DNA of 64,000 nt from Flammeovirga pectinis (lineage in GTDB: Bacteria; Bacteroidota; Bacteroidia; Cytophagales; Flammeovirgaceae), in the NCBI RefSeq assembly GCF_003970675.1, contig NZ_CP034562.1, forward strand, positions 4,066,001-4,130,000, written 5' to 3'. The translations under genes were made by a program, and so were the position numbers. The notes below the pieces were generated by a model. It saw only the letters and a program-made list of their open reading frames with translations. It was not told the origin of the DNA and did not search any database. Of the stretch, positions 1-8,745 are shown piece by piece; positions within the stretch are counted from its first letter, which is position 1; each line of letters starts with the position of its first letter.

Positions 1-1539
1 TTATTTAGAAAGTATGAAATGCCTTATTTAGGAGGAGGGGCTGTTAACAATCAAAATACTATAAATATTGAGGATATTTTTATTAAGGTAATAAATAATA
101 AAATAGTTTTATTCTCAAAAAAACTTAATAAAATAATTATACCAACTAAAACGAATGTACATAATCATTTTAATATGTCGTTACCTTTATATCAATTTTG
201 GGGTGATTTATCTTCGGATTACTTTAACAAAGATATAGAGTTTCATTGGGGAAATATAAATGCTATGAGGACTTATTTACCAAGGGTTTTATTTAAAGGA
301 TCTATAATAATGCCTGCAACTTGGAATTTAAGAACCGAAGAATTAATAAATTTATCAAAACTAAATGATGATGAATTGTTGATTAAAATAAATGGCTTAC
401 AAAAAACATTAAATTTACCACAACGTATATTATTTTCAGAATTTGATAATGAACTTGTTGTTGATTTTTCAGATATAAGATCAATACGAATATGGTTACA
501 CCTTGTAAAACATAAACAGATTATTACTGTAAAGGAGTTTCTATGGGGTAATAAAGGGGAGTTTTTAAATCAATATGTAGCTAATATATCTAGCCAAGAA
601 ATAAAAGATTATTCATTTTGTTTAAATGAATTTGAAAGTAGTATAGGAACTTCTCAAGTAATTCAAAGAGATTATTCTCCTGGTGATAAATGGTTATACT
701 ATAAAATTTATTGTAATATGATATCTTTTGATGAAGTTCTAATTGATATTATATCACCATTATTAACTTCCTTTATCAAGAAAGGTTATATTAAAAGTTT
801 CTTTTTTATAAAGTACTATGATACAGACTATCATATTCGCCTTCGACTAGAGTTAATAGATAACTCATTTTATGGCGAAATGATTGAATTATTTCATAAT
901 GAACTTCAAAAGTCGACAAAAAAATCGTTAATTCATGATTTACAAATAGCGACTTATCAAAGAGAAGTTGAAAGATATGGTTCCATTTCAATGGAAATTT
1001 GTGAAAATTATTTTTACATAGATAGCTTTTTTTGTATTCACTTACTAAAAAAATTAGAAAAAATAAAAAAAAATAAGCTTAAAAGTCTTGTAGGTTTAGT
1101 ATTAATTAATAAAACATTAGAAGGATTCAAGTTTACTTTAGATGATAAAATTAATTATGTTAATACAGCTAAAACTCGATATCAAACGGAATTTAATGTA
1201 GATAAAAATACCTTTTCTTCATTGAATCAAAATTATAGAAAAGATAAAGATCTTGTATTTGAGGTATTAAGTGAAAATTTCGCAATAAACCAATTAGATA
1301 ATATTATTGATCAAAAAGAAATTAAGTTACAGCCAATAATAGATTCTCTATTGAATCTAGAAAAAAATAATAAATTGGAGGTTAGTAAATTTCAACTAAT
1401 TTCTAGTCTTATTCATATGACTTTAAATAGATTTATATCTCAAGATGAAAGAATACAAGAATATATTTTATATGAATATCTTTTTAAGTATTATAAGTAT
1501 CAAAAACATTGTTTAGAAAATAAACTTGAAGCTATATAA
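1..1539 (+). CDS. Lantibiotic dehydratase (LanB), C-terminal part, cut by window edge
   Basis: The frame is open from base 1, so the gene begins upstream of the window and about 512 C-terminal residues are visible. The first ~120 residues look like the end of the LanB N-terminal (glutamylation) domain, with a 'PRVLFKGSIIMPATWNL' stretch typical of it. From about residue 190 onward the protein matches the SpaB_C/thiopeptide-type elimination domain: 'WLYYKIYCN', then 'KSFFFIKYYDTDYHIRLRL', then 'YQREVERYG'. Family knowledge: LanB uses glutamyl-tRNA to dehydrate Ser/Thr of a precursor peptide before ring formation. It is followed by a peptidase-exporter, an adaptor and an outer-membrane factor on the same strand, which fits a class I lanthipeptide-type RiPP locus. 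No precursor or LanC is seen in the window, so they would be upstream or absent. Confidence 0.88.
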   Translation, partial: LFRKYEMPYLGGGAVNNQNTINIEDIFIKVINNKIVLFSKKLNKIIIPTKTNVHNHFNMSLPLYQFWGDLSSDYFNKDIEFHWGNINAMRTYLPRVLFKGSIIMPATWNLRTEELINLSKLNDDELLIKINGLQKTLNLPQRILFSEFDNELVVDFSDIRSIRIWLHLVKHKQIITVKEFLWGNKGEFLNQYVANISSQEIKDYSFCLNEFESSIGTSQVIQRDYSPGDKWLYYKIYCNMISFDEVLIDIISPLLTSFIKKGYIKSFFFIKYYDTDYHIRLRLELIDNSFYGEMIELFHNELQKSTKKSLIHDLQIATYQREVERYGSISMEICENYFYIDSFFCIHLLKKLEKIKKNKLKSLVGLVLINKTLEGFKFTLDDKINYVNTAKTRYQTEFNVDKNTFSSLNQNYRKDKDLVFEVLSENFAINQLDNIIDQKEIKLQPIIDSLLNLEKNNKLEVSKFQLISSLIHMTLNRFISQDERIQEYILYEYLFKYYKYQKHCLENKLEAI

Positions 1540-1647
1540 AGTTGTTAAAATATTTAATCTCAAATGAATATAAAGCTGAATCCCTTTTTAAACTAACGGG
1601 CAGTTATTAATAGACAAATTATTAAACTTAACAACAACACATTCGAA

Positions 1648-3834
1648 ATGTTAAAGAGATTTCCATTTTTTAAACAATTAGACGCAATGGACTGTGGTCC
1701 TGCATCTCTTAAAATAATATCAAAGTATTATGGTAAAAATTTTTCAATGAAATATTTGAGAGATAAATGTAACATAACTAGAGAAGGAGTTTCATTGTTG
1801 TCAATAAGTAAAACCTCAGAAAGTTTAGGGTTTAAAACTCTTGGATTAAAAACTACTTTTGAAGATTTAAAAGATAAATTACTTTTACCTTGTATTATTC
1901 ATTGGGAATACAAACATTTTGTCGTTGTTTATAAAATAACATTAAAAAAAATTTATATTTCAGACCCACAATTAGGATTAGTTACCTACAATATTAAAGA
2001 ATTTTGTAAAGGGTGGAAAAGAAATGAAGAACGGGGTATAGTATTAACATTAGAGCCAACATCTGAGTTTTTCAAACAGGATCCAATAGAAACAACATCC
2101 AATATAAATAAATATTGGAGATATTTAAAACCGTATAAGTTTTTAATATTTCAATCTTTTTTAGGAATGATAGTAAGTGTAGTCATTTCTCTATTTTTTC
2201 CAATGATATCACAATCGATTATTGATATTGGAATTTTTACAAATGACCTAGATTTTATAAACATATTATTAGTTGCAAGTTTAGTATTGACTTTAAGTTC
2301 TGTTATTTCTGAGTATTTTCAAAATCGGTTGATGTTATATATTGGAGATAAGACTAATATTAGCATGGTTTCTGATTTTATTTCAAAGTTACTAAAGCTC
2401 CCACTTAAATTTTTTGAAAAAAAAATGGTTAGTGATGTTTTATCTAGAATAAGAGATCACGTCCGTATTCAAAATTTTATTATTGAATCTTTACTTGGAT
2501 TAAGTATTTCAGTTTTAAGCATTATAATTTATGGAATTATACTGTTTTTTTATGATACTACTTTATTAGCGGTATTTTTTATCGCAACAATTTTATACAT
2601 AAGTTGGGTAGCTTTATTTTTATCAAAAAGGAGAATGCTTGATTACAAACAATTTGATGCAAATATTGAAAATCAATCAGAAATATTAGAGATATTTAAT
2701 TCAATTGAGGATATTAAAATTAATAATATTCAACAAAAAAAAAAGTGGGATTGGGAAAAAAGTAGATTAGATATTTATATTTTAAACTTAAAAGCTCTTA
2801 ATCTTAATGAATTACAGAGAATAGGGACTGTAATTATAGATCGTGTTAAAAACATTGTGTTAACATTTATTGCAGCAAAATCGGTAATGACAGGAGAGAT
2901 GTCCTTGGGAATGATGTTGTCAGTACAATATATTATAGGACAATTAAATGGACCAGTAGGAAGAATACTCAGCTTTATTCAAAATTTTCAAGAAGCAAAA
3001 ATTAGTATGGAGCGTGTAAGTGAAATCAACTTTGAAGAAGAAGAAGAAAAAGTTTTTGAAGGAATAGAAATGCCTATTCCCAATGAATCACCAATAAATT
3101 TAGTGGATGCAAGTTTTAAATATATTCCTAATGGACCATACATATTGAATAATATAAATTTAACAATTCCATATGGTAAAGTTACGGCAATTGTAGGATG
3201 TAGTGGTAGTGGTAAAAGTACTTTACTTAAAATATTATTGCGTTTTTATGAACTCACTTCTGGCTCTATCAATATTGGGAATACAGAACTAAAATCAGTA
3301 AATATTGAAAAGTGGAGAAGTTTATGTGGTTCAGTTCTTCAAGATGGTAAGATATTTTCTGGTACCATTTTAGAAAATATAATCTTAACAGAAGAAAATA
3401 TTAACATAGAAAGATTAAATTACGCAATAAAATCTTCAAATATATTGGAAATGATTGAGACATTTCCTTTGAAGCTTTATACTGTAATTGGTGAATCTGG
3501 ACAAAACATTAGCGGAGGTCAAAAACAAAGAATTTTAATAGCAAGGAGCTTATATAAAAACCCAAGTTATTTATTTTTAGATGAGGCGACAAATTCTTTA
3601 GATGCAAAAAATGAAAAAGAAATTAGTGATAACATTTTACAATTTACATTAGGGAGAACATCAGTAATAGTAGCTCATCGTTTAAGTACCATTATGAATG
3701 CAGATCAAATTGTAGTATTAGATAAAGGGGAAGTTATTGAATTGGGAACTCATTCTGAACTTCTTCAAAGTCAAGGGAAGTATTATGAATTAGTTAAAGA
3801 TCAAGTATTTGAAGAAAATATAAATATCATTTAA
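1648..3834 (+). CDS. Peptidase C39-containing ABC transporter (bacteriocin/RiPP exporter)
   Basis: 728 aa, a full-length LanT/ComA-like exporter. The N-terminal C39 peptidase has catalytic Cys16 in 'QLDAMDCGPASL', the His in 'HWEYKHFVVVY' and the Asp in 'ISDPQLG'. A six-helix ABC transmembrane domain spans roughly residues 155-440. The ATPase domain has Walker A 'GCSGSGKST' near residue 517, the signature 'ISGGQKQR', Walker B 'YLFLDEATNSLD' and the H-loop in 'VAHRLST'. Proteins of this type cleave double-glycine leaders and export the core peptide. The gene lies 108 bp after lanB and upstream of the HlyD and TolC genes, so it probably exports the LanB product. The intact catalytic Cys argues against a degenerate bacteriocin-independent transporter. 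Confidence 0.95.
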   Translation: MLKRFPFFKQLDAMDCGPASLKIISKYYGKNFSMKYLRDKCNITREGVSLLSISKTSESLGFKTLGLKTTFEDLKDKLLLPCIIHWEYKHFVVVYKITLKKIYISDPQLGLVTYNIKEFCKGWKRNEERGIVLTLEPTSEFFKQDPIETTSNINKYWRYLKPYKFLIFQSFLGMIVSVVISLFFPMISQSIIDIGIFTNDLDFINILLVASLVLTLSSVISEYFQNRLMLYIGDKTNISMVSDFISKLLKLPLKFFEKKMVSDVLSRIRDHVRIQNFIIESLLGLSISVLSIIIYGIILFFYDTTLLAVFFIATILYISWVALFLSKRRMLDYKQFDANIENQSEILEIFNSIEDIKINNIQQKKKWDWEKSRLDIYILNLKALNLNELQRIGTVIIDRVKNIVLTFIAAKSVMTGEMSLGMMLSVQYIIGQLNGPVGRILSFIQNFQEAKISMERVSEINFEEEEEKVFEGIEMPIPNESPINLVDASFKYIPNGPYILNNINLTIPYGKVTAIVGCSGSGKSTLLKILLRFYELTSGSINIGNTELKSVNIEKWRSLCGSVLQDGKIFSGTILENIILTEENINIERLNYAIKSSNILEMIETFPLKLYTVIGESGQNISGGQKQRILIARSLYKNPSYLFLDEATNSLDAKNEKEISDNILQFTLGRTSVIVAHRLSTIMNADQIVVLDKGEVIELGTHSELLQSQGKYYELVKDQVFEENINII

Positions 3835-3983
3835 ATAATGCTATAGTTTATTTATGTTAGTTAGCTTCTATTTAAATGATATTTATATTAAAAAATAATG
3901 ATCCCATTTCGAATAAATTATAGTTATTTTCTATTTATTAAATAATACTATTTAATTTTTATAAAACGTCAACTTTCTAAAAA

Positions 3984-5255
3984 ATGCAAAATCTTGAAAT
4001 AAGAGATGAATTATATCGTAATATTCATAAAGTAAAACCTTCTTGGTGGATGAATTGGGGAATAAGTATAATAGTATTATTCTTGATAATTATTGTGACA
4101 TTAAGTAATTTTATTCGATATTCGGATACTGTGATAGCAGAAGTGAGATTTATGTCTGTTTCTCCATCGGTTACAATTCCTTCTAAGGTAAGCACTTCAA
4201 TATATAATATCAATGTAAAGGATAAGGGACATGTAAAAAAAGGGGACATTTTACTTTCATTTCAAAATAATGCAATTACAAAAGATATTTTAGAAGTAAA
4301 ACATAATTTAAGAAGTATAAAAAAACAAAATTATTCCTCTTTTTATTTTCAAGAATTAAATAAAAATTATGAGTTAGGTGATATTCAAATGAAATGTGAT
4401 GAGTTATTAGATGCTTTATATGAATATATTGAAATTGTTGAATATAATAAATTTGATAATAAAATCAAAAATATTAAAAAAGAAAAGAAAATATTAGAAA
4501 CAAAACAAACTTATCTAAAAAATCTTACCGATTTAAATAGTGATTTGAATTTAATACTTAATCAAGAAAAAGATATTGATTCTGTTTTATATACTAAAGA
4601 AGTAATAAGTTCATCAAAGTTGCATAAAACTTTGAAAGATTATATTAATAATCAAAAAACATTTGAAAATCATTATTTATCTCTAAATCAAAATAATTTA
4701 GAATTATATAGACTAAATAATTCTATTGAAGAATTACAAGAATCAAAAAGAGATAATATACATAGAATTGAATTGAAGATACAAAAATGCATAAACCAAA
4801 TATTAATATTAATAAAGTCATGGGAAGATAAGTTCTTAATCATCGCTCCAATAAATGGGACACTAAATTACTTGCAACCATTAAATAAAAATTTATTCAT
4901 TCAAAATGAGAGTATGTTATTTACAATTACACCTTCAATAACAGAACATTTTGCTCAACTTAAAATACCGTTTATTGGTGCAGGAAAGATAATTAAAGGT
5001 CAAAAAGTAAATATTAAGATAAATGATTACCCATATCATGAATATGGCGTTTTAATAGGACATATTGATAAAATTGCAAATGTAGCAAATGAAAATCATT
5101 ATATAGGACAAGTAAGTCTAGAAAACTATCCATATACTAATTATATGAAAAAAATTGATATTCATGAAAATTCAACAGCTATTGCTGAAATAATTGTCTC
5201 AAAAAGAAGTTTGTTGGAGCGTATTTTTGAGAAAATTATATATGTATTTAATTAA
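3984..5255 (+). CDS. HlyD-family periplasmic adaptor of type I secretion
   Basis: 423 aa membrane-fusion protein. A single N-terminal transmembrane segment lies at about residues 23-45 ('WGISIIVLFLIIIVTLSNF'). A lipoyl/barrel-sandwich half follows ('NVKDKGHVKKGDILLSF'), then a long Lys/Glu/Asn-rich coiled-coil hairpin at about residues 95-270, then the second half of the lipoyl domain ('FLIIAPINGTL') and a beta-barrel region. In type I secretion this protein bridges the inner-membrane ABC exporter to a TolC channel. It sits between those two genes on the same strand (149 bp after the ABC gene, 41 bp before the tolC-like gene), so a three-component exporter for the RiPP product is inferred. 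Confidence 0.9.
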   Translation: MQNLEIRDELYRNIHKVKPSWWMNWGISIIVLFLIIIVTLSNFIRYSDTVIAEVRFMSVSPSVTIPSKVSTSIYNINVKDKGHVKKGDILLSFQNNAITKDILEVKHNLRSIKKQNYSSFYFQELNKNYELGDIQMKCDELLDALYEYIEIVEYNKFDNKIKNIKKEKKILETKQTYLKNLTDLNSDLNLILNQEKDIDSVLYTKEVISSSKLHKTLKDYINNQKTFENHYLSLNQNNLELYRLNNSIEELQESKRDNIHRIELKIQKCINQILILIKSWEDKFLIIAPINGTLNYLQPLNKNLFIQNESMLFTITPSITEHFAQLKIPFIGAGKIIKGQKVNIKINDYPYHEYGVLIGHIDKIANVANENHYIGQVSLENYPYTNYMKKIDIHENSTAIAEIIVSKRSLLERIFEKIIYVFN

Positions 5256-5296
5256 CATGAAATTTAAAGAATACTAATACTTTGTAGTGAAATATA

Positions 5297-6706
5297 ATGA
5301 TTAAGGTAGATTTTATTAACATAATGAATTATAAAAATATAATCATATCAATGATAATGCATTTTTCAACTTTTACATATGCACAAGAAAATGTATTAAA
5401 GAAAAAATGGTCATTGAGTGAATGTATTAATTATTCAATACAGAATAACATTGATATTCAGATTCAAGGGTTAAAATCTCAATCTAATCAATTAGATATA
5501 AAGCAATATAATAATGAGAGGTTATTTAGTCTAAACGGTTTGTTTAATAATTCTCAGAATTATGGTCGTTATTTAGACCCTTTTAATAATTCTTTTTCTG
5601 ATCAAAGAACGTTGAATTCTAATTTATCTTTGAATGCTGAAATTGTACTTTATGCTGGTAACTATTTAAATAATAAAATTTTAATTTCAAAATTAGGTCT
5701 GCAATCCAGTATATTGAATAATAAAAAATTAGAAAATGATATCATATTATTAATTACTACTTTATATTTAGAGATTTTATATCAAAAGGATTTAATAAAT
5801 TTAGCTAAAGAGCAATTAGAAATGAGTCAAAATCAATTAGGTATAGTCGAAGATTTGATAATATTAGGTAAGCAACCTAAAGAAGATTTATATAAAATTA
5901 AATCTCAAGTGATAAATGATAAAATAAATCTTAATAATCAAAAAAATACTTTAAAAAATAACTTATTAAATCTTTCTAATATTATGAATATTGAGAATAA
6001 ACTTTTATTTGATATTCAGGAAATTGATGAAATACCACATAGTGAATATACGTCTAAAAATATAGAGGATATTTATGTTGAATCTTTAAAATCAATGCCA
6101 GAAATTAAGGCTCAGGAATATAATATTCGGGCATCAGAGGTTTTTCAAAAAAATCAAAGAGTGAAAGCATTACCAATGGTTTCTTTAGGAGCCAATATTT
6201 ATACTGGATATTCATCTTCAAGAACACATATTGAAGGTGAATATCCCTATTTCGATCAATTTATTGATAATTATAATGGATCAATTACTTTGAATGTACA
6301 GATACCAATTTTCAATAAATTTCAAACTACAACAGATAATCAAAAAGCAAAAATAAATTATACGGAATCTAAATTAACTCTTATAAAATTAAAAAATAAT
6401 TTATTTGAAAATTTACAAAAAGCTTATAATGATGTCATAATAGCTAGGTCTTCTCATGAAGATACTGAGGAAGTAGTTATTTTATCTACGAAAATATATA
6501 AATTTACCGAGGAAAAATATTATTCTGGAGTCAATAATATACTTGAATTAGATATTGCAAAATTAGCTTTACTAAAAGCACGTTTGAACTTTTTGCAATC
6601 TAAATACACCCTTGTCTTAAAAATTAAATTATTATGCAGGAAAAGAGGTTCTATCGCATTGATTATTGAAATCTTTTTTCTTCTTAATTTTCTCTATTTT
6701 CATTAA
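5297..6706 (+). CDS. TolC-family outer membrane factor, 3' end truncated by IS6 element
   Basis: 469-codon ORF with a signal peptide. The more likely start is the second Met at 5324, giving 'MNYKNIIISMIMHFSTFTYA'. The body is an outer-membrane efflux protein: 'WSLSECINYSIQNN' at the start, long alpha-helical Gln/Asn/Leu-rich segments, and 'YSGVNNILELDIAKLALLKA' near the end. The homologous part stops at about residue 450 ('LVLKIKLL'). The last ~19 residues are read from inside the adjacent insertion sequence, whose terminal repeat starts at 6647, and the stop lies within the transposase gene. Family proteins usually continue about ten residues after this point, so only the extreme C-terminus is lost and function may survive. 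It is the presumed outer-membrane exit for the upstream C39-ABC/HlyD exporter. Confidence 0.85.
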   Translation: MIKVDFINIMNYKNIIISMIMHFSTFTYAQENVLKKKWSLSECINYSIQNNIDIQIQGLKSQSNQLDIKQYNNERLFSLNGLFNNSQNYGRYLDPFNNSFSDQRTLNSNLSLNAEIVLYAGNYLNNKILISKLGLQSSILNNKKLENDIILLITTLYLEILYQKDLINLAKEQLEMSQNQLGIVEDLIILGKQPKEDLYKIKSQVINDKINLNNQKNTLKNNLLNLSNIMNIENKLLFDIQEIDEIPHSEYTSKNIEDIYVESLKSMPEIKAQEYNIRASEVFQKNQRVKALPMVSLGANIYTGYSSSRTHIEGEYPYFDQFIDNYNGSITLNVQIPIFNKFQTTTDNQKAKINYTESKLTLIKLKNNLFENLQKAYNDVIIARSSHEDTEEVVILSTKIYKFTEEKYYSGVNNILELDIAKLALLKARLNFLQSKYTLVLKIKLLCRKRGSIALIIEIFFLLNFLYFH

Positions 6707-7439
6707 GCAGCTAAGTTTTTGAAAGCTTCAAAATTAGACGTACCATTTCTCTCAGAAAGTTGATCCTTCTGAATCATTCTCACCGTTTCTATTCCTGAAA
6801 TTGTATGTTTAGCAGATTCAAAACTTTTAAAACCAAGCATAGGTTTGACTCGTTTTTTGATAAATCTATGATCTTGTTCTATCCGATTATTAAGGTACTT
6901 ACTACATCGTTTTTCAATCGGGGGTTTACCTTTTGATGTATATTCTTCATTGAGGTGATCTAATGCTGAAATATTAGACCCGCTCTTATCTATACTTATT
7001 TTTAAAGGTGCACCATTACCGCCTATTGCTTTTCGTAAAAATGACAATGCTGCCTTCTTATCACGGTTTTTCGATAAATAAAAGTCTATGATATTCCCTT
7101 CTTTATCCACTGCTCTATGTAAATACATCCATACGTCTTGGACTTTGATATACGTTTCATCCCAATACCAACTACCGCCAACACATTGCTTACGTTTTCT
7201 CATCTGATCAGATAATAAAGAAGAATAATTTTCTACCCAACATTGAACACTTGAATGATCTACAGAGATATTACGAATAGATAGTAACTCTTCGATATCT
7301 CGATAGCTTAAACTAAGATAGACGGCGTGTAAAATGATTTCTTTAGGGAAACTTTGGCCTTTAAAACTGATAAATGAAGATGACTGCATAAGTCAAAGAT
7401 AATCATTTCATCCAAAATAGGAATCTTTGCGACAGAACC
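6647..7439 (-). mobile_element. IS6-family insertion sequence (~793 bp)
   Basis: The element is bounded by imperfect inverted repeats of 18 bp: 6647-6664 reads ggttctatcgcattgatt, and the complement of 7422-7439 reads ggttctgtcgcaaagatt (15 of 18 identical). It holds one DDE transposase on the minus strand. Length and the GGTTCTGTCGCAAA-like ends are typical of IS6/IS26. The 8 bases left (ggaaaaga) and right (aaaataat) do not match, so there is no target-site duplication. Both flanking genes appear cut at the boundary, consistent with an adjacent deletion or replicon rearrangement mediated by the element. Confidence 0.9.
6703..7389 (-). CDS. IS6-family transposase
   Basis: 228 aa, the usual IS6 transposase length. 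The DDE residues are visible in family context: D in 'WYWDETYIKV', D in 'ISIDKSGSN' and E in 'NNRIEQDHRFIKKR'. The N-terminal part, 'FPKEIILHAVYLSLSYRDIEELL', is the usual helix-turn-helix start of the family. The ORF looks intact, so the element may be active. It catalyses replicative transposition through cointegrates, a mechanism known to delete DNA next to the element. Confidence 0.93.
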   Translation of the reverse strand: MQSSSFISFKGQSFPKEIILHAVYLSLSYRDIEELLSIRNISVDHSSVQCWVENYSSLLSDQMRKRKQCVGGSWYWDETYIKVQDVWMYLHRAVDKEGNIIDFYLSKNRDKKAALSFLRKAIGGNGAPLKISIDKSGSNISALDHLNEEYTSKGKPPIEKRCSKYLNNRIEQDHRFIKKRVKPMLGFKSFESAKHTISGIETVRMIQKDQLSERNGTSNFEAFKNLAA

Positions 7440-7888
7440 AAAATAATGCTATTTTAAGGTATGAAAAAGATCAGGTTAATCGTTTTAATCGGTTAGATAG
7501 TAAGCATAAAAATACACTCAAAAAATTAGTTGAAATGCAAGATTCTATTATTAATAAGACCTATTTAACAGCACAAGAATCTCATTCAATCCTTAAAAAA
7601 ATAGACAATACAGATAGCTTAATCTTCAACTTAAATAAGGCTACTAAAGGTATTGATTTACGGATAAATGATGTTGAAAAAAGTATTGAAACTGATCTGG
7701 GAGCAAAAGTAGATTCAAATACATCATTCTTAAAAAAAGAGATGCAAGTACTCAAAGAAATCATGACCGTTAGAAATACCCAAATGCAAGAACAATATAA
7801 AAGGAATGTACTCTATAAATTCTCTCCGTATCAACCTTCTGATTCTATAACAGTTAGAGAGGTATTTGAAATTTTAGAATTGAATTAA
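7440..7888 (+). pseudogene. 5'-truncated coiled-coil ORF of unknown function
   Basis: The reading frame can only be opened at a TTG (7427) that lies inside the right terminal repeat of the IS, and no native start is visible, so the real gene probably lost its 5' end. About 150 residues remain: Lys/Asn/Glu-rich, with heptad-like spacing ('LDSKHKNTLKKLVEMQDSI', 'LKKIDNTDSLIFNLNK'), so an extended coiled coil is likely. I recognise no family. The stop codon overlaps the first copy of the non-coding repeat that begins at 7885. Confidence 0.5.
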
Positions 7889-8066
7889 AAAATAGAATTT
7901 GATATTATTCAATCAGAATCTGTCAATTATTACTCTACAATAACACGTTTATTAAAGTGTAGATAGAATAATAGTAGTATAGATAGTAGTTATATAGAAA
8001 AGAGCTTTCCAATGGAGTGCTCTTTTTTTTATGACGAAAATTTAATGTAAACACCTGCTGATCATT
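7885..8066 (+). repeat. Non-coding direct repeat element, copy 1
   Basis: This ~182-bp unit recurs almost identically at 8105-8286 (only a handful of substitutions; centre-to-centre distance 220 bp) and in diverged form at 8416-8560. It contains a potential hairpin around ctaca...tgtag (7935-7962), a conserved AT-rich stretch agatagaataatagtagta, and a terminator-like hairpin with a T-run at 7998-8030. No ORF of note. Its function is unknown; a repeated small RNA or terminator cassette is possible. Confidence 0.85.
7998..8030 (+). terminator. Intrinsic terminator in repeat copy 1
   Basis: 8-bp stem aaaagagc / gctctttt (7998-8005 with 8019-8026), loop tttccaatggagt, ending in a run of eight T to 8030. 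Identical hairpins sit at 8218-8250 and 8524-8556 in the other repeat copies. Confidence 0.8.
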
Positions 8067-8104
8067 AGTTTATAATTGAATTTTAAAATAGGGAATACCT
8101 AAAC

Positions 8105-8286
8105 TTAAAAAATAGAATTTGATACTATTCAATCAGAATCTGTCAATTATTACTCTACAATAACACGTTTATTAAAGTGTAGATAGAATAATAGTAGTAT
8201 AGATAGTAGTTATATAGAAAAGAGCTTTCCAATGGAGTGCTCTTTTTTTTATGATAAAAATTTAATCTAAACACCTGATGATCATC
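8105..8286 (+). repeat. Non-coding direct repeat element, copy 2
   Basis: Near-identical to 7885-8066; differences include gatactattc for gatattattc, and atgataaaaa for atgacgaaaa after the terminator. It carries the same hairpin-plus-T-run at 8218-8250. High identity over the whole unit, including non-stem bases, suggests recent duplication. Confidence 0.85.
8218..8250 (+). terminator. Intrinsic terminator in repeat copy 2
   Basis: Same stem, loop and T-run as the terminator at 7998-8030, displaced by exactly 220 bp. Confidence 0.8.
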
Positions 8287-8415
8287 CTTTTAAAAGGATA
8301 CGTGTTTCAAGTTTGTTACTTAACAAAATATTAAGGGATAATTAAGTAACCTTAAATATGTTACACCGTTACATATTGTATAAATAAAGACATTAAGTAA
8401 ATATAGATTGATAGT

Positions 8416-8560
8416 AAAAAATTAAAATATGATACTATTCAATCAAATATTGCAAGCATACCCACTATAATAACCCGTTTAACTAAGTGTAGATAGAATA
8501 ATAGTAGTATAGATAGTAGTTAAAAAAGAGCTTTCCATTGGAGTGCTCTTTTTTTTGTTA
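8416..8560 (+). repeat. Non-coding direct repeat element, copy 3 (diverged)
   Basis: It shares gatactattcaatca, the ataa-c-cgttta segment, the invariant gtgtagatagaataatagta block (8488 onward) and the terminator hairpin (8524-8556) with the other two copies. It has substitutions in the first half and lacks a few bases before the hairpin. The conserved second half may mark the functional part. Confidence 0.75.
8524..8556 (+). terminator. Intrinsic terminator in repeat copy 3
   Basis: Stem aaaagagc / gctctttt with loop tttccattggagt (one loop change from the other copies) and eight T to 8556. Stem conservation in the otherwise diverged copy argues that the hairpin is functional. Confidence 0.8.
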
Positions 8561-8648
8561 TAAGAGAGAGAAAATAAATTCATTTAAGAATAGGGTATGT
8601 AACATGTTTTTACGCTTTACTAGATATAAATTAAAATGTAAAGTAAAT

Positions 8649-8745
8649 ATGAAAAAACCTAATTACAATTCTAGTATTACTTAGTTTTTTATTCTCCTGT
8701 TCTGAGAGAAAGAAAAATGAGGAGCCTAGATCCCCTTATCAACCT
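8649..8745 (+). other. Out-of-frame lipoprotein signal peptide upstream of the 8746 ORF
   Basis: An ATG at 8649 is followed by six A. In the current frame it stops after ten codons (MKKPNYNSSIT). Shifting by one base at the A-run (five A instead of six) gives 'MKNLITILVLLSFLFSC' followed directly by the frame of the downstream ORF. This is a textbook lipoprotein signal with lipobox LFSC. The intact gene would span 8649-9006 and encode ~118 aa. Either the sequence has a homopolymer error, or the gene is frameshifted or phase-variable. Confidence 0.75.

Noticed and set aside
7885-8560. Possible CRISPR array or phage attachment repeats
   Set aside because: Units are ~180 bp, only three, and contain terminators; there are no short regular repeats with unique spacers and no integrase nearby.
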